This document shows, piece after piece, positions 21,650 to 33,255 of a DNA stretch of 64,000 nucleotides. Source of the DNA: Massospora cicadina (Eukaryota; Entomophthoromycota; Entomophthoromycetes; Entomophthorales; Entomophthoraceae); NCBI GenBank assembly GCA_022478985.1, contig JAKSZP010009456.1, positions 1 through 64,000 of the forward strand. Direction: 5' to 3'. The notes under the pieces are model-generated. The model had not been told where the DNA came from. It searched no databases and saw only the letters and a program-made list of their open reading frames with translations. The position numbers and the translations under genes are program-made. Position 1 is the stretch's first letter; each line of letters starts with the position of its first letter.

Positions 21650-22560
21650 CACGATACTACCAATTAGTACTACCCTTTCTCCCTATATGACCAGTAGCGC
21701 TGTCTTCTCATGTATAGGCCATACCTGCCAACTTTGGGCAGTACTCCTGAATTAGGCCTTTAACCCTGACTGGAAATTCGTCCAAAAGGCCCTAATTTCA
21801 CCTCTCATTTGGCAACTGATGCTTTTGGATCTTTGTATCTCATCAGCCTACAGTTTCGTCCAATTGTCCAGCTCGTTTTTTTCTCCTGAAAACAATTTTC
21901 AACCTTCATGGCCTTATTACACAGGTCGTTCTGGACTTGTTAGCTTCATCCAAATCTCCTGAATTGATGATCTCATCTCCAGTAACTTCTGACATGTGAT
22001 TGAGTGTTATTAAATCAAATGATTTCCTCCACTATCTTGGATCAATCATTTCCTCTTTTTAACTTCATCTATTCATTGGTATGGCAATCTAATTCTCCAA
22101 ATTGATTGCTTCTTATTTTTTCTAATGCCTCATCTAAACACTCTCTCTTCAGGACTATTTAAAGTGGATCCAATTTCAACCTGAGTTGATCCTGCTGTTT
22201 CTTAGGACTATTTATATTGGGCCCAATTCCAACCCAAAGTTGGCCCTGCTGATTTTTGTGACTATTTACAGCGGGCTTAATTCCAACCCAAGTTGGTTCT
22301 TCTGAAACTCTTCATCTCAAGTAGATGTCTTGTGGAACTGGTTTCCTTGCAGCACTAAATAGTTCCATATCTAGGCTGTAAGTCCTTTTCCCTGAACTTG
22401 AGTATCTTCATTTTTCTTCACTTGGAGCTCCACTGATGAGCTGGGTGAACGCCACTGAATGTGATCCTCTTCAAGTCCTATCTTTGTTACTTCATTTAGT
22501 AACATATTTCCAAAATTGGAAACATCTTTTTTGTGCAACATTATAATATTCTTCTACTCA
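21650..22560 (-). pseudogene. Gag remnant and leader of A2 with a 53-bp triple repeat
   Basis: The segment 22325-22420 matches the A1 gag around 5840-5910 (GCAGCACTAAATAGTTCC against GCAGCTCTAGACTGTTCC). No zinc knuckle or long gag frame remains, and most of the block between 21650 and 22320 has no counterpart I can find in A1. Three units of 53-54 bp, each beginning GGACTATTT or similar and containing CCAACCC or CAACCTG, occupy 22151-22305. Confidence 0.5.
22151..22305. repeat. Three tandem 53-54 bp units
   Basis: Units begin at 22151, 22204 and about 22258 with (A)GGACTATTT, TTTATATTGG and GTGACTATTTACAG respectively, and each contains an AATTCCAACCCAA-like core followed by GTTGG and CTGCTG or TTCTG. 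They lie in the gag-derived region of A2. Confidence 0.7.
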
Positions 22561-22564
22561 ACTA

Positions 22565-22582
22565 CCCCTGTAGTGAGCACCA
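22565..22582 (-). other. Primer-binding site of A2
   Basis: The minus strand reads TGGTGCTCACTACAGGGG three bases after the LTR end. This is the clearest form of the site shared by six elements in the window. Confidence 0.72.
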
Positions 22583-22966
22583 CCTTGAAAAATTTACTTA
22601 AGGAGTTGATTATCAGTTGTCAACCCTGTAACCTTTTTACTGCACAGGTTCAGTTTCCTTATGCACCTCATTTGTAATTTATATGCTATGATAATAGTAT
22701 GAAGACTATTATCCATAGTTGAGTTAGAACTATTATTTGACCCAATGTTTCAGCCATTATTTTCAATTGAATACTAGATATGTCATATTTGTAGAGATTT
22801 GTTTCCTATTATACTATCCATTCAATCTTCATCAAGATCCTCTGATGACAGTCTCCTTTGGCCCAACACACAGTCAGCAGCAATCCCCTAGTTGTGATTC
22901 CCTTTGTCTTTAGATCCCCACTCAGATCTCTACTCTTCTTCTAAGAGTCTACCAATTATTGCTTTA

Positions 22967-23843
22967 TGTGGGATCCACCAATGGATGCCACAAATATTTT
23001 GTTTGAAGTGATAATCTTACTTTTTTAATAAATGTATGAAATAACGCTTTGTTGAAATTTCTATGTTTTTTATTGTTTTTAGGCAGGGCAACCCAAGGAA
23101 GGTCCTTATCTTGATACTAGTTTTTCCTATATTAAACTAGTTCAGATTTTGTACCATGGGTATTCAAAGCAAAAGAATATAAAGCTGAGCTATCTAAATT
23201 AGGAAATATAGGCTTTCACCTATCATATTGAAGATAAATATTTTTTGGAGTCAAGACCTACCCATGTGATAATGATTTGATGTATTGTATCCAATCACCA
23301 GTGAGTAAAATCTTCTCACCTCAGCGGTGGTTAAACTCAAATGATAATAGTTGGTTAATTGGCGCCCTATCATCATCAAGTAATATCTTCTCACCTCGGC
23401 GGTGGTCAGACTCATATGGTAATGATTGGTTAATCTGCACCCTATCATCATTGAGTAAAATCTTCTCACCTCAGCGGTGGTCAGACTCATATGGTAATGA
23501 TAGGCTAATTCACACCCAATTATCAACAGGTAAAATCTTCTCACCTCGCGGAGGTTCAGATCCATGTGATATTGAACACCTTAAAAGTTTTGGCCAAGAA
23601 GTTGGTGTAATCCTATTATTAGTTATTGCCTTTTTTAGCCAATTTTTGTGATAAACCATAATTTTCTGATAGTTAGGATTCCACCGAGAATATGCCAAGG
23701 TCTTTTCGCCATTGGTACTCATATCTTTGATAACCACATTATTTGATGATTGGGCAGGAGATGGGCCAATCATAGTAGCAGATTTGGGAGCACTAATACC
23801 TCCAACGTTCTTTTTCTTTAATTGAAAAGGAGAATGTCTGACA
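22967..23843. repeat. Solo LTR of another family, inserted in the A2 LTR
   Basis: The 877-bp insert begins TGTGGGATCCACC and ends GTCTGACA, the TG and CA ends typical of LTRs. It is flanked by CTTTA (22962-22966) and CCTTA (23844-23848), a target duplication with one change; the undamaged LTR at 16410 reads ATTGCCTTCTGC at the matching point. No internal genes are present. No other copy occurs in the window, so the strand is not certain. Confidence 0.75.
23310..23610. repeat. 75-bp tandem repeat inside the solo LTR
   Basis: Units start at 23310, 23385, 23460 and 23535 with ATCTTCTCACCTC, exactly 75 bp apart; a partial unit precedes them. Because 75 is divisible by three, the array stays open on both strands: a 25-residue unit containing AEVRRFYSMMIGCRLTNHYH on the minus strand and KIFSPQRWSDSYGND on the plus strand. 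I think the frames are a by-product of the period and not a gene. Confidence 0.9.
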
Positions 23844-24610
23844 CCTTATGCAATAATATTCTTGAGATGGAACTTCACACTGGATGCTGATAGTCTAATT
23901 ATAACCAAATCTACAATAAAAATAACAAATGTTCTAATGAATTAATGTATATCTGTATGGGTATATCTGTATAATTTATTGTAATAAATCCTAAGAATTT
24001 ATAGGGGATTCAGCGTCTAACCCTCAATTGACAACTATTTGATGAAATGGCAGCTGTTGCATTGAATCACCCTTCCTCGTCTTGGCAGCGATGGTCTTCC
24101 CCATCTTGGCTAGGATTCCATCATTGGACTTCCTCAAGACCCCAAATGGAAAGATTCAGAAACATGTCCCTAACATTTTTCTCTTGATCCAGGCGATTCA
24201 ACCATAATTAGCTAGCGACCTGCTTAGGTAATGGGACTTTTTACCCATTATGGCAGGTCACTTCATCAACCAATTGATTTGCTAGTTGAAGATGGCATCA
24301 CTCGCCTTGCAACTCGCCATTCATTCCCAATCAGCGAGTGATGAAACCTGACTGATCCCAATTGGTGTACCTGATAGTTAATCACTATCAGATGCCCCTA
24401 TTTTGTTGGCCGCTCCACCTGATGAAATATTAAGTATTTATCTGGATCAATCCCCAATGGATATGATTAGGCGAATATCCTAAATAACCCTGAACGTAGT
24501 TCATCTGAAATTTGGGCCAACTAATTTCAGATTCACTTTGCTTTAGGAAATTTTCCCTTAGCGACATCAGGTAATCTAGCAGGCTGGGAATATGGACTAA
24601 AATCCCAACA

Positions 24611-25748
24611 GGAATAAACAGAAGTTTTGGCCGCTGAAGTACCCTATATAGATCTCTTGCTTTTTTTTAAAACAAACACTCTCATATAATGAATACTTTT
24701 AAATAGTATTACAGTTGTTTATTGTCCTACTAATAAGAATTTAAGTGGTTTATAATCTAATTGTCTGGTGTTCTAAAGATCTCTTGCGTCAAAAGTGGAA
24801 GAAAGAGGTTCCCTTGTTGTCCAGTAGTAACCAACCTTATTTTAGAGTAGAAGGGATAGTTTTTCTGTAGTCTGGATGGTTTAAATAACTTCAAGTGGAC
24901 TGAAGGAAGGTTGTCAGTACCTGTTCATAGGAATAATATTGAGAAGATATATTTGGTGTGAAAACTTAGTAGTATATTAGTCTTCATAATATTTTTACTA
25001 ACCCCCATATTATAATAGTATTATCAACAACTTATCTAATGCAAACCTCAATCTGGGATATTAACATTAAGAAGCTTACAGCATGGTTGTCCTTAAGTTA
25101 TTATATAATAAAAAAAGCTTTACCACTCACCTGAAATAAAACAAGTTAATGTGAATATGATGAGTACTATTGTTGCATCACTTCAAGTAACAATTAGAAT
25201 GGTCAAAAGGGTAAATGGTACTCTGGCCTTTACCTTGAAAATGCCTATAGCTATTAAAAACTTCCAGTTTGTTAGCGTACTTATTGGTTGTAACCTTTTC
25301 TTATTAAGCTAAGCTATTATTTGTCATTGGGTAAATCTCTATTTGAAATACTTTATGAGCGTTGGCTTTTTTGCCAATAAATCATACTCCACTTTTTTAA
25401 AAATGAATCCATAAATGATACCCATACAATATTTGGGTAGATTAATGAAACTCTTAATAGGCTATTTTCTTCCACCTATGCCAATACTCTTAGGTGGAGA
25501 ATTAAGGCAAAGAGATACCAATTCTTAAGTAGCAGTTCTTCCAATCTTTGAAATCAGCTATAGGGTTAGTTTATGTGAACCCTCGACTTTAGACAACGGA
25601 ATAAGTTAAAAAAGCTCTTGGTTAAGCCCTTCAAGGTCATCATCGAGTTGGCATTAATGCCTATAATATTATGGACCTCACTTATGGATGTATATGAATA
25701 GGGTGCACGATGTTTTTTAAGCATACAGATAACCTTAATACTACAAAA
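24611..25748. other. AT-rich stretch without recognisable genes
   Basis: Between the end of A2 and the target duplication of D there is no frame above 75 residues and no match to the other elements here. It is probably the old flank into which A2 and D inserted, or the debris of an older repeat. Confidence 0.5.
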
Positions 25749-25753
25749 GTCAT

Positions 25754-26242
25754 TCTCAGAACATGGGAAAAAACAAATGATCAAAATTTATTTCTCTCAA
25801 TGCAATGGGAAAGTAATCAACTGTCCTAGGAATAAAAAATAAAGCTAAAAGTTTAGGAGATACAATTTTTTTAATAAGTGATTATTGTGGAAGCACTTAA
25901 AAAAAGTTAACAAAAAGGTCTTATGACAAAATAAGTGATGTTTATAGTAAATAAAGCTTCAAATATTTATAGTAACTTGGGTTTGTCTTCAATTTAGTGG
26001 ACTTCTAGGCTCATTCCTACAGGATCTACATCAAAAACTGTTGGGGTGCTAATAAGATGACTTCCCAGAGGAGATTGAAAGATGTCCATTTACATCAAAA
26101 GCTGTCTCCTCATGGTAGATGATTATTCCAACAAATGAGGCTTTGGTTTAGAAGTGATTCCCTATTTAATTAATTTATCACTGAGGGAATCTTTTCAGGA
26201 AGTAAAGTCAAACTCTTCTCCATAATTATCCTTATTTTAACA
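25754..26242 (-). repeat. 3' LTR of D with polypurine tract
   Basis: The minus strand starts TGTTAAAATAAGGATAATTA at 26242. Directly before it is GACCTTGAGGGGGCAT, a polypurine tract. The stretch around 25767-25860 (ACATGGGAAAA, AATGGGAAAGTAATCAACTG) matches 46118-46215. The other end reads about TTCTGAGA and has lost a clear CA. Confidence 0.8.
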
Positions 26243-27500
26243 ATGCCCCCTCAAGGTCATGTGAAAAGGGATTAAGGCATAAGAAATTGAGCATGAACTT
26301 TATTGACTACAAATTCATGGACCAAAATAGGCGATTAAATATTCATATGACTTTATGTATAAAATGATATGGACCAGACCACATAATGTCAACCTTTTAG
26401 GTGACTTCCTGGTCATTAATAGTATAACATAACAAGGTCTCCTAATTACAAATGGGAAATTTCAGGTCATCTGGCAATTTAATTTTTGGTTTTCTTAGTA
26501 TTGTGGGTAATATTCCTTCCATAACATGTTCCTATAACATAATTATCTCATCCATTAGAGTTCTCATGGTTAAGTCAGCGGTATGTGGTATAGAGTTGTC
26601 TAGTAAAGGTAGTACACTACTTGAAAATCTGGGTTCTCTCATATAAATCCTAAAATAGAGATATCTTAATAATTCAATGACAGATTATGTTGCAAGCCAT
26701 CAATGCGCTAAAGAGCAATGGATCCAATAATGAGGATCCAAGGTTGTCATCTTTTTCTGGATAGAAACTGAAGTTCCATTAGCACAAACAACTGCTCCTT
26801 TAGATTAAGGATTGTAAGGTGCAACAAAATGATGACAATTATTTAAAAGTGAAGCTAGCTCCTGAATTACTGACAACATGAAATTGAGAAAATTATCAGA
26901 TAATAGTATATAAGGCACCCATGCTGGGTGAAAACGTGTTGGAATAAAAATATCAACGTGGCTTTATCAGTACCGTTTGATACCAAAATGGCTTCCAATC
27001 ATTTAGTTAAATAATATATAGTCAATAGCTATACTTATAGCCATAGAGCATTATTAGTAAATGCCCCAGTATCTATACTAACTACGTGGAAAGGTTATGA
27101 AGGGGCCACAATTTGATGTTGATATTGAGGTCCAGGCCAGTCCTGGTTCTGGCAATAAGGCACGCCTCAAGGACTTCATGGATGGTTTCTGACATCCTAT
27201 CCTGATAGTATCAAGTCTTCAGCCATGTTATAAGTCTTCTTAGAGGCACCATGACCAATTACATTATGTCCTTTCACAATTACTTCCATTTTAGAAGAGG
27301 GACGTAAATAGGGAATTCATTTATAATTGATGAATTTATTGAGCAATACTTCTCAAATCTGAGTGTTTTGGTCTTCTTAAGTAGTTTATCATGTTTTATG
27401 TCTCAAGAGCCCATCTTTCTGGTCATCCATCAAGATAATGAGATCTATACTCATCAGGAGTAAACACAGACATGACGGACATCCTGTATAGATTATCTGT
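26243..27500 (-). pseudogene. Integrase of D
   Basis: Reading the minus strand gives HGASKKTYNM and ACLIARTRTG near 27120-27260 (zinc-finger part), VVSIDTGAFTNNALWL near 27040-27080 (catalytic aspartate block) and HFVAPYNP-SKGAVVCANGT at about 26790-26830 (the block before the catalytic glutamate). Frames shift often. The gene ends near 26300, just upstream of the polypurine tract. Confidence 0.7.
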
Positions 27501-28705
27501 GTTTTTGATGAATATTTCTGTCACAGTGTTCAATATATAAATCATAATTTTGTAAACGAAGAGCCCAGCGTGCTAATCGCCAGTCAAAGTCCTTCATTTA
27601 TTGTAGCCATCATAACGAGGCATAATTAGTGATTACAATTAAACAAGTTCCAAATTGATTGGGATGTAACTGTTTAATAGCTAAAAGCACGCCCGTCATT
27701 TCACTCTGTAATGCTAGTTATCTCCCCCTTACTAGTTTCTTACTATAGTAGGTGATTGGATGATCTACCTTACCCCCATCATGTTGAGTGATTATTGCTC
27801 CAACTGCGACATCATAGGCGTCAGTAAACAATATAAAAGGCTGATCAAACCGAGAATGATTTAAATTTTGGCTGAGTACACAAGGCGGTTATGTGCGAAT
27901 TTAATGCTTGTTCTTGGGCAGGTTTCCACTAAATAAGGTATTCCTTTTTGCAACAAATAAGCCAAGGGTTCTGATAACTCAGCAAATCTTGGGATAAACT
28001 GTCAGTAGCATCAAACCAGGCTTGAAATTTTTTTACATCAAAACTATAAGGTCAGGACTTTTCTAAATTGTGTCATCCTTGTCAGGAAAAGGTTGAATTT
28101 CTTTTTTGATACCCAATGCCCAAGAACTCTATCTCAGTTTGAAAAAAGAACACTTTGATGGTTTATATTAGCAATGATTTCTGAAGTTAGTTGAATAATT
28201 CTTGAAGGTGACCTATACGAGATGTGAACGTCTTTGAAGTTATAATTAGGTTTTAAAGGTAGACTAAAACGCAGGAAAGTTTAGATCACATAAAATCCCA
28301 TTCATTGCTCGTTGGAAGGTATTTGTGGAATTAAAAATTCCTGCGGCATACTTGTGGGCTTGAATAATCTTTCTTTGGCGTTTAGGGCCCTTTTAGCACG
28401 GTCTACTGATGACAGTTCTATTTATTAATAAAAATTTTCTAGATTCATGGCTGAAAAGTATTGGGCGCCAGCAATAACCATAGAGATTCATCTTCTGAGA
28501 AAGTGTATAACTATCCTTCTTGGTAACAGTATTCAGGCGGCAGTAATACATCATCACTCCATGACTCCCAACTTTTTTTGAACTAATAAAAAAATAAGCC
28601 CAGGGACTACGAGATGGAACCAATAACTAAGAATATAAAATTTGTTTAAGTTGAACCTTCACTCAAGCTTCTTAAACCGAATTTTTTGATATGGTCAAAG
28701 CAAAT
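27501..28705 (-). pseudogene. RNase H and reverse transcriptase of D
   Basis: RNase H is marked by FTDAYDVAVGAIITQHDGGK and HPITYYSKKLVRG at about 27735-27830 on the minus strand. RT blocks are seen as VPSRSPWAYFFISSKKV and YCRLNTVTKKDSY at 28393-28623, AGIFNSTNTFQRAMNGI at about 28300-28350, and IEFLGIGYQK at about 28100-28135. The expected YxDD near 28260 is replaced by a stop-containing stretch. The N-terminal side of RT is cut at 28705 by the 1.9-kb retroposon and resumes at 30605. Confidence 0.78.
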
Positions 28706-30585
28706 CTCTTTGACCGCTCAAAGTCACTTTTTAACGATTTTAAATTTAAGTTTATTTATCCACAGCCGTCTGCACAAACTATTCTTTGATGTCCTTGGCT
28801 CTGCCGCCTGCCACCCCAGTGTGGGGCAGCAGTGCACCCCCACCTAGCGTTTTCCACCCCGCGGGCAAGCGCGTTTGGATGAGCTCAAACAGCCCGCCCA
28901 CTGCTTCCAACCGTTTTGTCCCCCCATGGGACTTAGCGCTCCACCTGGCGCGCATCCACCCTTCTCGCCCCCATCCTCTCGCCCCCCCTCGCTCTGCCAT
29001 TCGCTATTGCCTCAGAGTGGACTATGGGCATTTGTTCCCATATGCCAATAAGGCAATTATTGACCTAGCCACTGCAGCCTTTGCGCCAGCTGGCTTTATA
29101 GACTTCCGCCCTTTTAAGGGCTACTTTGACGTTGGGTTCAAATCTGAGGGGGATGGTGAAGCGGCAGCACAAACTCCTTTAATTTATAAAAAAAACCCCA
29201 TACCCACAACCCGTACTCGCCTCCCTTCAGACACCATGCTAGTGGTATCCTTTGCAAATCTCCCCTCCCACCTTCCACCCCAGATTTTGTATGACCAGTT
29301 GGTCGCGGGGCTCATGGCTTATGGCACTCAGCTAACCTCATCTTTGCCATTCCATTTGGTGCAGAATGCCTTGCTGCTCTTTATGCAACAGCCACCATCA
29401 TACCACACCACCCTACCATAGCCAAACAAATCCCACCCCGCGCTAGTGTGGCTGCAGCACCTGATCATTTCTTTTGGGCTCAGGTTAATAATGGTAGGCA
29501 GATTTGTTCCCTCTGCTTTGGCCTCGACCATGCAAAAAGAGCGGGCCTCAGGCCAAATCCACTGCTGCGGCTTCTGAGCCCCCCTCTGGAGGTTCAGTAT
29601 GGGGCGCTTTGCTGCCCCCTCCTACCCTCCAATCTCATTCAGTGGGCCCACATGGAAAATCAGCCCCCCCAAAACCTCCATCCTCGCTCTCCCACCTAAA
29701 TCTACGCCAGCCAATCAGAGCAATGCTTGGACCACCATTCACACCCAAGCAGCTGCCCATTCGTCCAATCCTACCCACCCAAATTTAAACGCCACTATTC
29801 CAGTGAACCAAAATCCAAGGGATCTATTGGCTGAAACTGACGAATCAGGTAATTCCTCATTAGTAAGCATACAGGTCAACCTCTCTGCCAAGGCGATTAT
29901 GGTTGGGCAGAATTTTTCCTTCTTGACTCGATGAAACCCCTACCCCTCGCCATTTCGCTCCTCTACCCAATACAGCCCCCTTCCAAAGTGACCACCAGCT
30001 CGCCTTAGCTGCGGTGGCCTCTCCTCATTGCCCAAAACTACGCACCGCGGTAGCCCAGTCAGTGGCTCAGCTCCAGCATGGCCTGCCCACCATCTTCTTC
30101 CCCCACGACTTCCCTGAATCTCCATGCAGTGACATCTCAAAACTATTCAATGATGCTGAAATCGCTGTTATGAATGTCACAATGCTTGCTTCATTCAACC
30201 CCTCAGCCAAAATTACCCACCACAGTATATCCCTTTTCACCCAACTTCCTGAAGCCCGCAAAGAAGCTGAAGTTCTCCTCGCAGCTTTTGTTGAAACACT
30301 TTCCCATCATTATCTTGATGTGGAAGTAGAAAACTCATACTATGCTGACCTCAGCCCCCACTATGCGGATGCCCCAACGCCCTGGCTCTCTGCTCTGATC
30401 CAGTACTGTAACCAACATCCCTTGATCGAGGTGGGTCTTTCTAAAACCAACCCCCGACCCCTCCTCACCCTCTGCCATGGTGGGTTAGCAGTTTCTGCTT
30501 CCCACCTGGTTAGTAGTTTGTTTTGTTGTTTTGAGTGTTGTGATCAGTACTGTCCATCCCCTGGTCGGCGTACCTCAAATAAATC
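28706..30585 (+). mobile_element. 1.9-kb ORF1-only retroposon, copy 1
   Basis: Target duplication: GATATGGTCAAAGCAAAT at 28688-28705 and the related GATATGGTCAGTGAAAAAT at 30586-30604. The insert is GC-rich against AT-rich surroundings. It is colinear with 60045-61947 from the start region (GATGTCC, then CCAGTGTGGGGCAGC) to the tail (CCCCTGGTCGGCGTACCTC here, CCCCTGGTCAGCTTACCTTG there). Neither copy has room for, or any sign of, endonuclease or reverse transcriptase, so the family is non-autonomous, like the half-LINE (HAL1) type known in mammals. Confidence 0.75.
28786..30585 (+). pseudogene. Zinc-knuckle ORF1-like protein of the retroposon
   Basis: The first frame (28786-29421, 211 codons) has a proline-rich start, then VDYGHLFPYANKAIIDLATA, AGFIDFRPFKGYFDVGF and LPSDTMLVVSFANLPSHLPP, which match AGFIDLRPYRGYFDLSF and LPIDTTLVVHLLGFPP in copy 2. 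The frame then shifts; near 29495 it reads ICSLCFGLDHAK, the first half of a CX2CX4H knuckle. Later frames give LLAETDESG (about 29830) and YADAPTPWLSALIQY with LAVSASHLVSS (30014-30643). An RNA-binding ORF1 or gag-like role is inferred from the knuckle and the retroposon context. Confidence 0.65.
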
Positions 30586-30604
30586 GATATGGTCAGTGAA
30601 AAAT

Positions 30605-30970
30605 TGGGATGCATCTCCAGTCTCTACTTGTGCAACACGCTAGACAGCTTGTTAAAATCATATGTAGTTTGAAAAAAAGATCAGAATACTTTCCAATAAC
30701 TATTCTACTTCTTTACTATGATCAGTAGCTAGTCTAGGACCAATGGAAGGGCTGGTGTGACCAAAGTAAAGAGGCTGCTCAAGACCTATATATCTTAATA
30801 CCCCAAAACTTAAAAGTTCTCTTACTCTTTTAATAGTCAATGGGTGAAAGAAAGCAATTGTGGTAACAGTCCAACATTCTTTGGTGTATACGTTAAGTTT
30901 GTTAACAAAACTGAAGTTGAACTAGCATGTAAATTTATAGAAGGAACTTTTTTAGATTGGGAGAAAAACA
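30605..30970 (-). pseudogene. D protease-RT linker between two insertions
   Basis: Joined across the retroposon, the minus strand reads RDWRCIPIFH then PYQKIRFKKLE, with one stop between, like the segment that precedes the RT fingers in Ty3 elements. Farther right, around 30855-30930, VPSINLHASSTSVLLTNLTY can be read. No protease active site is visible in this piece. E begins at 30971. Confidence 0.5.
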
Positions 30971-31789
30971 TATTCCACTAAAAAAGGGGTTGAGAGCCAG
31001 CACCTGTGCCTCTCATCTCCCAAAGTGATTTGGTCATGTGGTGGATGAGAGGTTGGTCACGGCATACCCCCTGAGGGTTGCAGTTCCCCTCCCAACTTTA
31101 TTCTCCACTGAGTTGGTGAAAAAAATTAGGTGGTTTGCCAGGAGGTGGCGAAAAAGTGCAAAAAACCCCAAACCTGCCGAGAGCCCAACATTTTATCCAT
31201 GCCACACCCATCCCCAACAGGTATGGGGGCTGTCACCCCTTCCCTACCAAATGGGTCCATCCTTATGTGGCCTGGATTTGGGTATTACCTGCCAGCCGCC
31301 CAAAATGTCGCCGCCATTGCAAAATGCATGCGTGCAAAAAAGCTAAATTCAAGTAATGAGCCTGAAATGAACTTGGCTGATCAGTTTGGACACAAGTTGG
31401 TTGAAAAATGGGTCTGGTGGGTCAATTTGCTAGATTATTATGATCTTATTCTTGATGGCAGTTGCAAATGAGTCACAATTTTCCCAAATATCTTATAAAC
31501 AGTGGTACCTGACAGGTACAGCTGTCACTCAATTTCTCAATCTCCCCATCTTAAAATTTTAAAAAATCTTTAAAACCCACCTATTTGGGTCAAAATTAGA
31601 TTAAATAAAATAAAATAATGCAATGATCTCTGATCTAAGCACCTCATGGATGGTATTCATGGCCAGTTTCCTATTTTTAACACGGCTTTTTGTTTGGCTG
31701 TGCCTGCGACATTCTGGCTTAGTTTTTAGGTGGTAACTAACCTGGAGTTCCAGTTTGGTCTTATCGTTTTATCAGAACGCTCCTTGACA
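30971..31789 (+). repeat. 5' LTR of E
   Basis: It starts TATTCCACTAAAAAAGGGG where the right LTR has TGTTCCGCTCAAAAAAGGGG, so the terminal TG has mutated. It runs to TTGACA. Just beyond, CAATGGAGCCACC could be a primer-binding site beginning at TGG. Plus-strand frames inside are not conserved between the two LTRs. Confidence 0.82.
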
Positions 31790-31799
31790 CAATGGAGCC

Positions 31800-32690
31800 A
31801 CCTTTAACTCTAACCTATTCATCTCACCCTTCAGGCGGGGTATTTCATGGGTTTTCCCATACCAGCATTGAACCCCTCTTTCAGTTAGCTGATTCCAGCT
31901 CAATCCTGTCCCCAATACTTCAGGACATTTAGGATCCACACTTCTGCTTGATGTTGTCCTCTGAAAATACCTGATCTGGCTGCAACTAATTAAAAGCAGA
32001 TTTTTTCTCATTCCATTAATTACCACCATTAGCTCATAAATACCAAAAATGCTACCCCACAAGCAGAACCACATCTATTTCCTGCTACCAGTGGAAATTT
32101 ATCTGGGGAAACACAGTTGTCATTTGATGCCCTGGTAGACATGGTGGTGGCAGAAAATTTCATGAGTTTGGAGTTGACTCATCAGTTGGAATTGGACTAG
32201 GATGTAGGCCCAGAGGTGGTGGCTGCATCTTCTGTTGTACAGTCAACCTATAAGGTGCGTCGCCTGGTCCCATTCTGAGTGAACAATTTATGTTTTGTGA
32301 TTCTTTCTCAATCATGTCTGACATGATATTTCTTGTTATCATTGGTGTGGTTTGGTGGAGATTCCAAAAAGTGAATTTCAACCTGGCCTTAAACATGTTA
32401 CTGTTTGGAAAAGCTCAGGGCGGTGGTGAGATCTTGCTCCTCGCTCTGGGAAAAGCACATAAAATAGGTGCCATTTCCACGTTCGCTACATCTGTGGGCT
32501 TGCCTCCTATATTCCCCACATCTCTGATGTCATATAGGGGTATTTTGATATTGAGAAAGCTACTCAACTACTGCCACACTCAAAGTATGACCTTCTGTTC
32601 CGCATTACAGTGGAGGTGGTCAACATTAATAGTCAACTATACCTCCATATGGCGGAAGAAAATACAGCATTGGACGTTTGGATCAATGCC
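31800..32690 (+). pseudogene. Protease remnant and degraded 5' body of E
   Basis: At about 32125-32190 the plus strand reads ALVDMVVAENFMSLELTHQL, which fits ALIDSGATSNFIS of Tf1-type proteases with the active-site Ser-Gly lost. The following stretch to 32690 corresponds to the protease-RT linker: LDVWINAMLEKG is read just before the RT. Confidence 0.55.
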
Positions 32691-32699
32691 ATGCTTGAG

Positions 32700-33255
32700 A
32701 AGGGGTGACTTTTCAAGAAGACACCCATGATCACTTTCCTCATTGTGTTCACAAAAAAGGCTGATGGCACACTGCGCCCTTGCGTGGATTGTGGTCACTA
32801 AACATCGTCACAGTCTCAACCCCTACCCTCTTCCTCTGGAACAAACAATTTGCCCAAGCAATTGAGAAGTTGAGAGTATTTTTAAAGCTCAATTTAGTAA
32901 ACGCATTTACCCAAATTTGGATAACTGAAGATTAGGAATGACTTCCGCTATTAAGACAAGTGAGGTATATTCCAATTCTTCATAATGACTTTTGGGTTTA
33001 ATAAAATGCTTGCCACATTTTAGCAGATGATTGACGATGTGTTGGGCAATATGCACAACTTGAGCTGTTGCTTACATTGAAGACATCCTCATACACTCCC
33101 TAACCATTGAACAGCACGCTATAGATCAGAGGGCAGCTTGCCATTCTGCACAAGGCAGGACTATCTGTTAAGCCAACAAAGTGCGAGTTCTTCTGGAATG
33201 AGGTTACCCTTTTGGGTAACCTGTATTGAAAGAAACTTACGCTATAACGCCCTGT
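32700..33255 (+). pseudogene. Reverse transcriptase of E
   Basis: Words in order are TPMITFLIVFTKKADGTLRP, CVDCGH, a stretch for QPLPSSSGTN, FFIMTFGFNKMLATF and MIDDVLGNMHNLSCC, with a catalytic YxDD replaced by ACYIEDIL (about 33075). These are the fingers and palm blocks of Tf1-type RT. Stops and shifts occur throughout. Confidence 0.72.

Larger units (their letters stand above)
16030..24610 (-). mobile_element. A-family element A2, RT-deleted, with interrupted 5' LTR
   Basis: A-type LTRs bound the element; flanks GGAAC (16025-16029) and GGAAT (24611-24615) are a target duplication with one change. On the minus strand the body has a gag remnant, a protease-RT linker joined directly to RNase H, integrase, then the antisense gene on the plus strand. 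The RT catalytic domain is absent. The right LTR carries a nested solo LTR. The element was therefore probably moved in trans, if it moved after the deletion. Confidence 0.87.
22586..24610 (-). repeat. 5' LTR of A2, interrupted by a solo LTR
   Basis: Removing 22967-23843 leaves an A-type LTR of about 1,150 bp that matches 16030-17176 and 7218-8367. Its minus-strand start TGTTGGGATTTTAGTCC is at 24610 and its end is near TTTCA at 22586. Confidence 0.88.

Noticed and set aside
23251..23651. Regular 75-bp repeats resembling a CRISPR array
   Set aside because: The whole 75-bp unit repeats, with no unique spacers, and it lies inside an LTR in a eukaryotic sequence.
23251..23651. Repeat protein encoded by the 104- and 124-residue frames
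   Set aside because: Both strands are open only because the period is a multiple of three; neither frame extends usefully beyond the array.
28779..29531. Minus-strand frames across the GC-rich retroposon (28779-29000, 29328-29531)
   Set aside because: They are shadows of the plus-strand gene, whose homology to copy 2 is clear.
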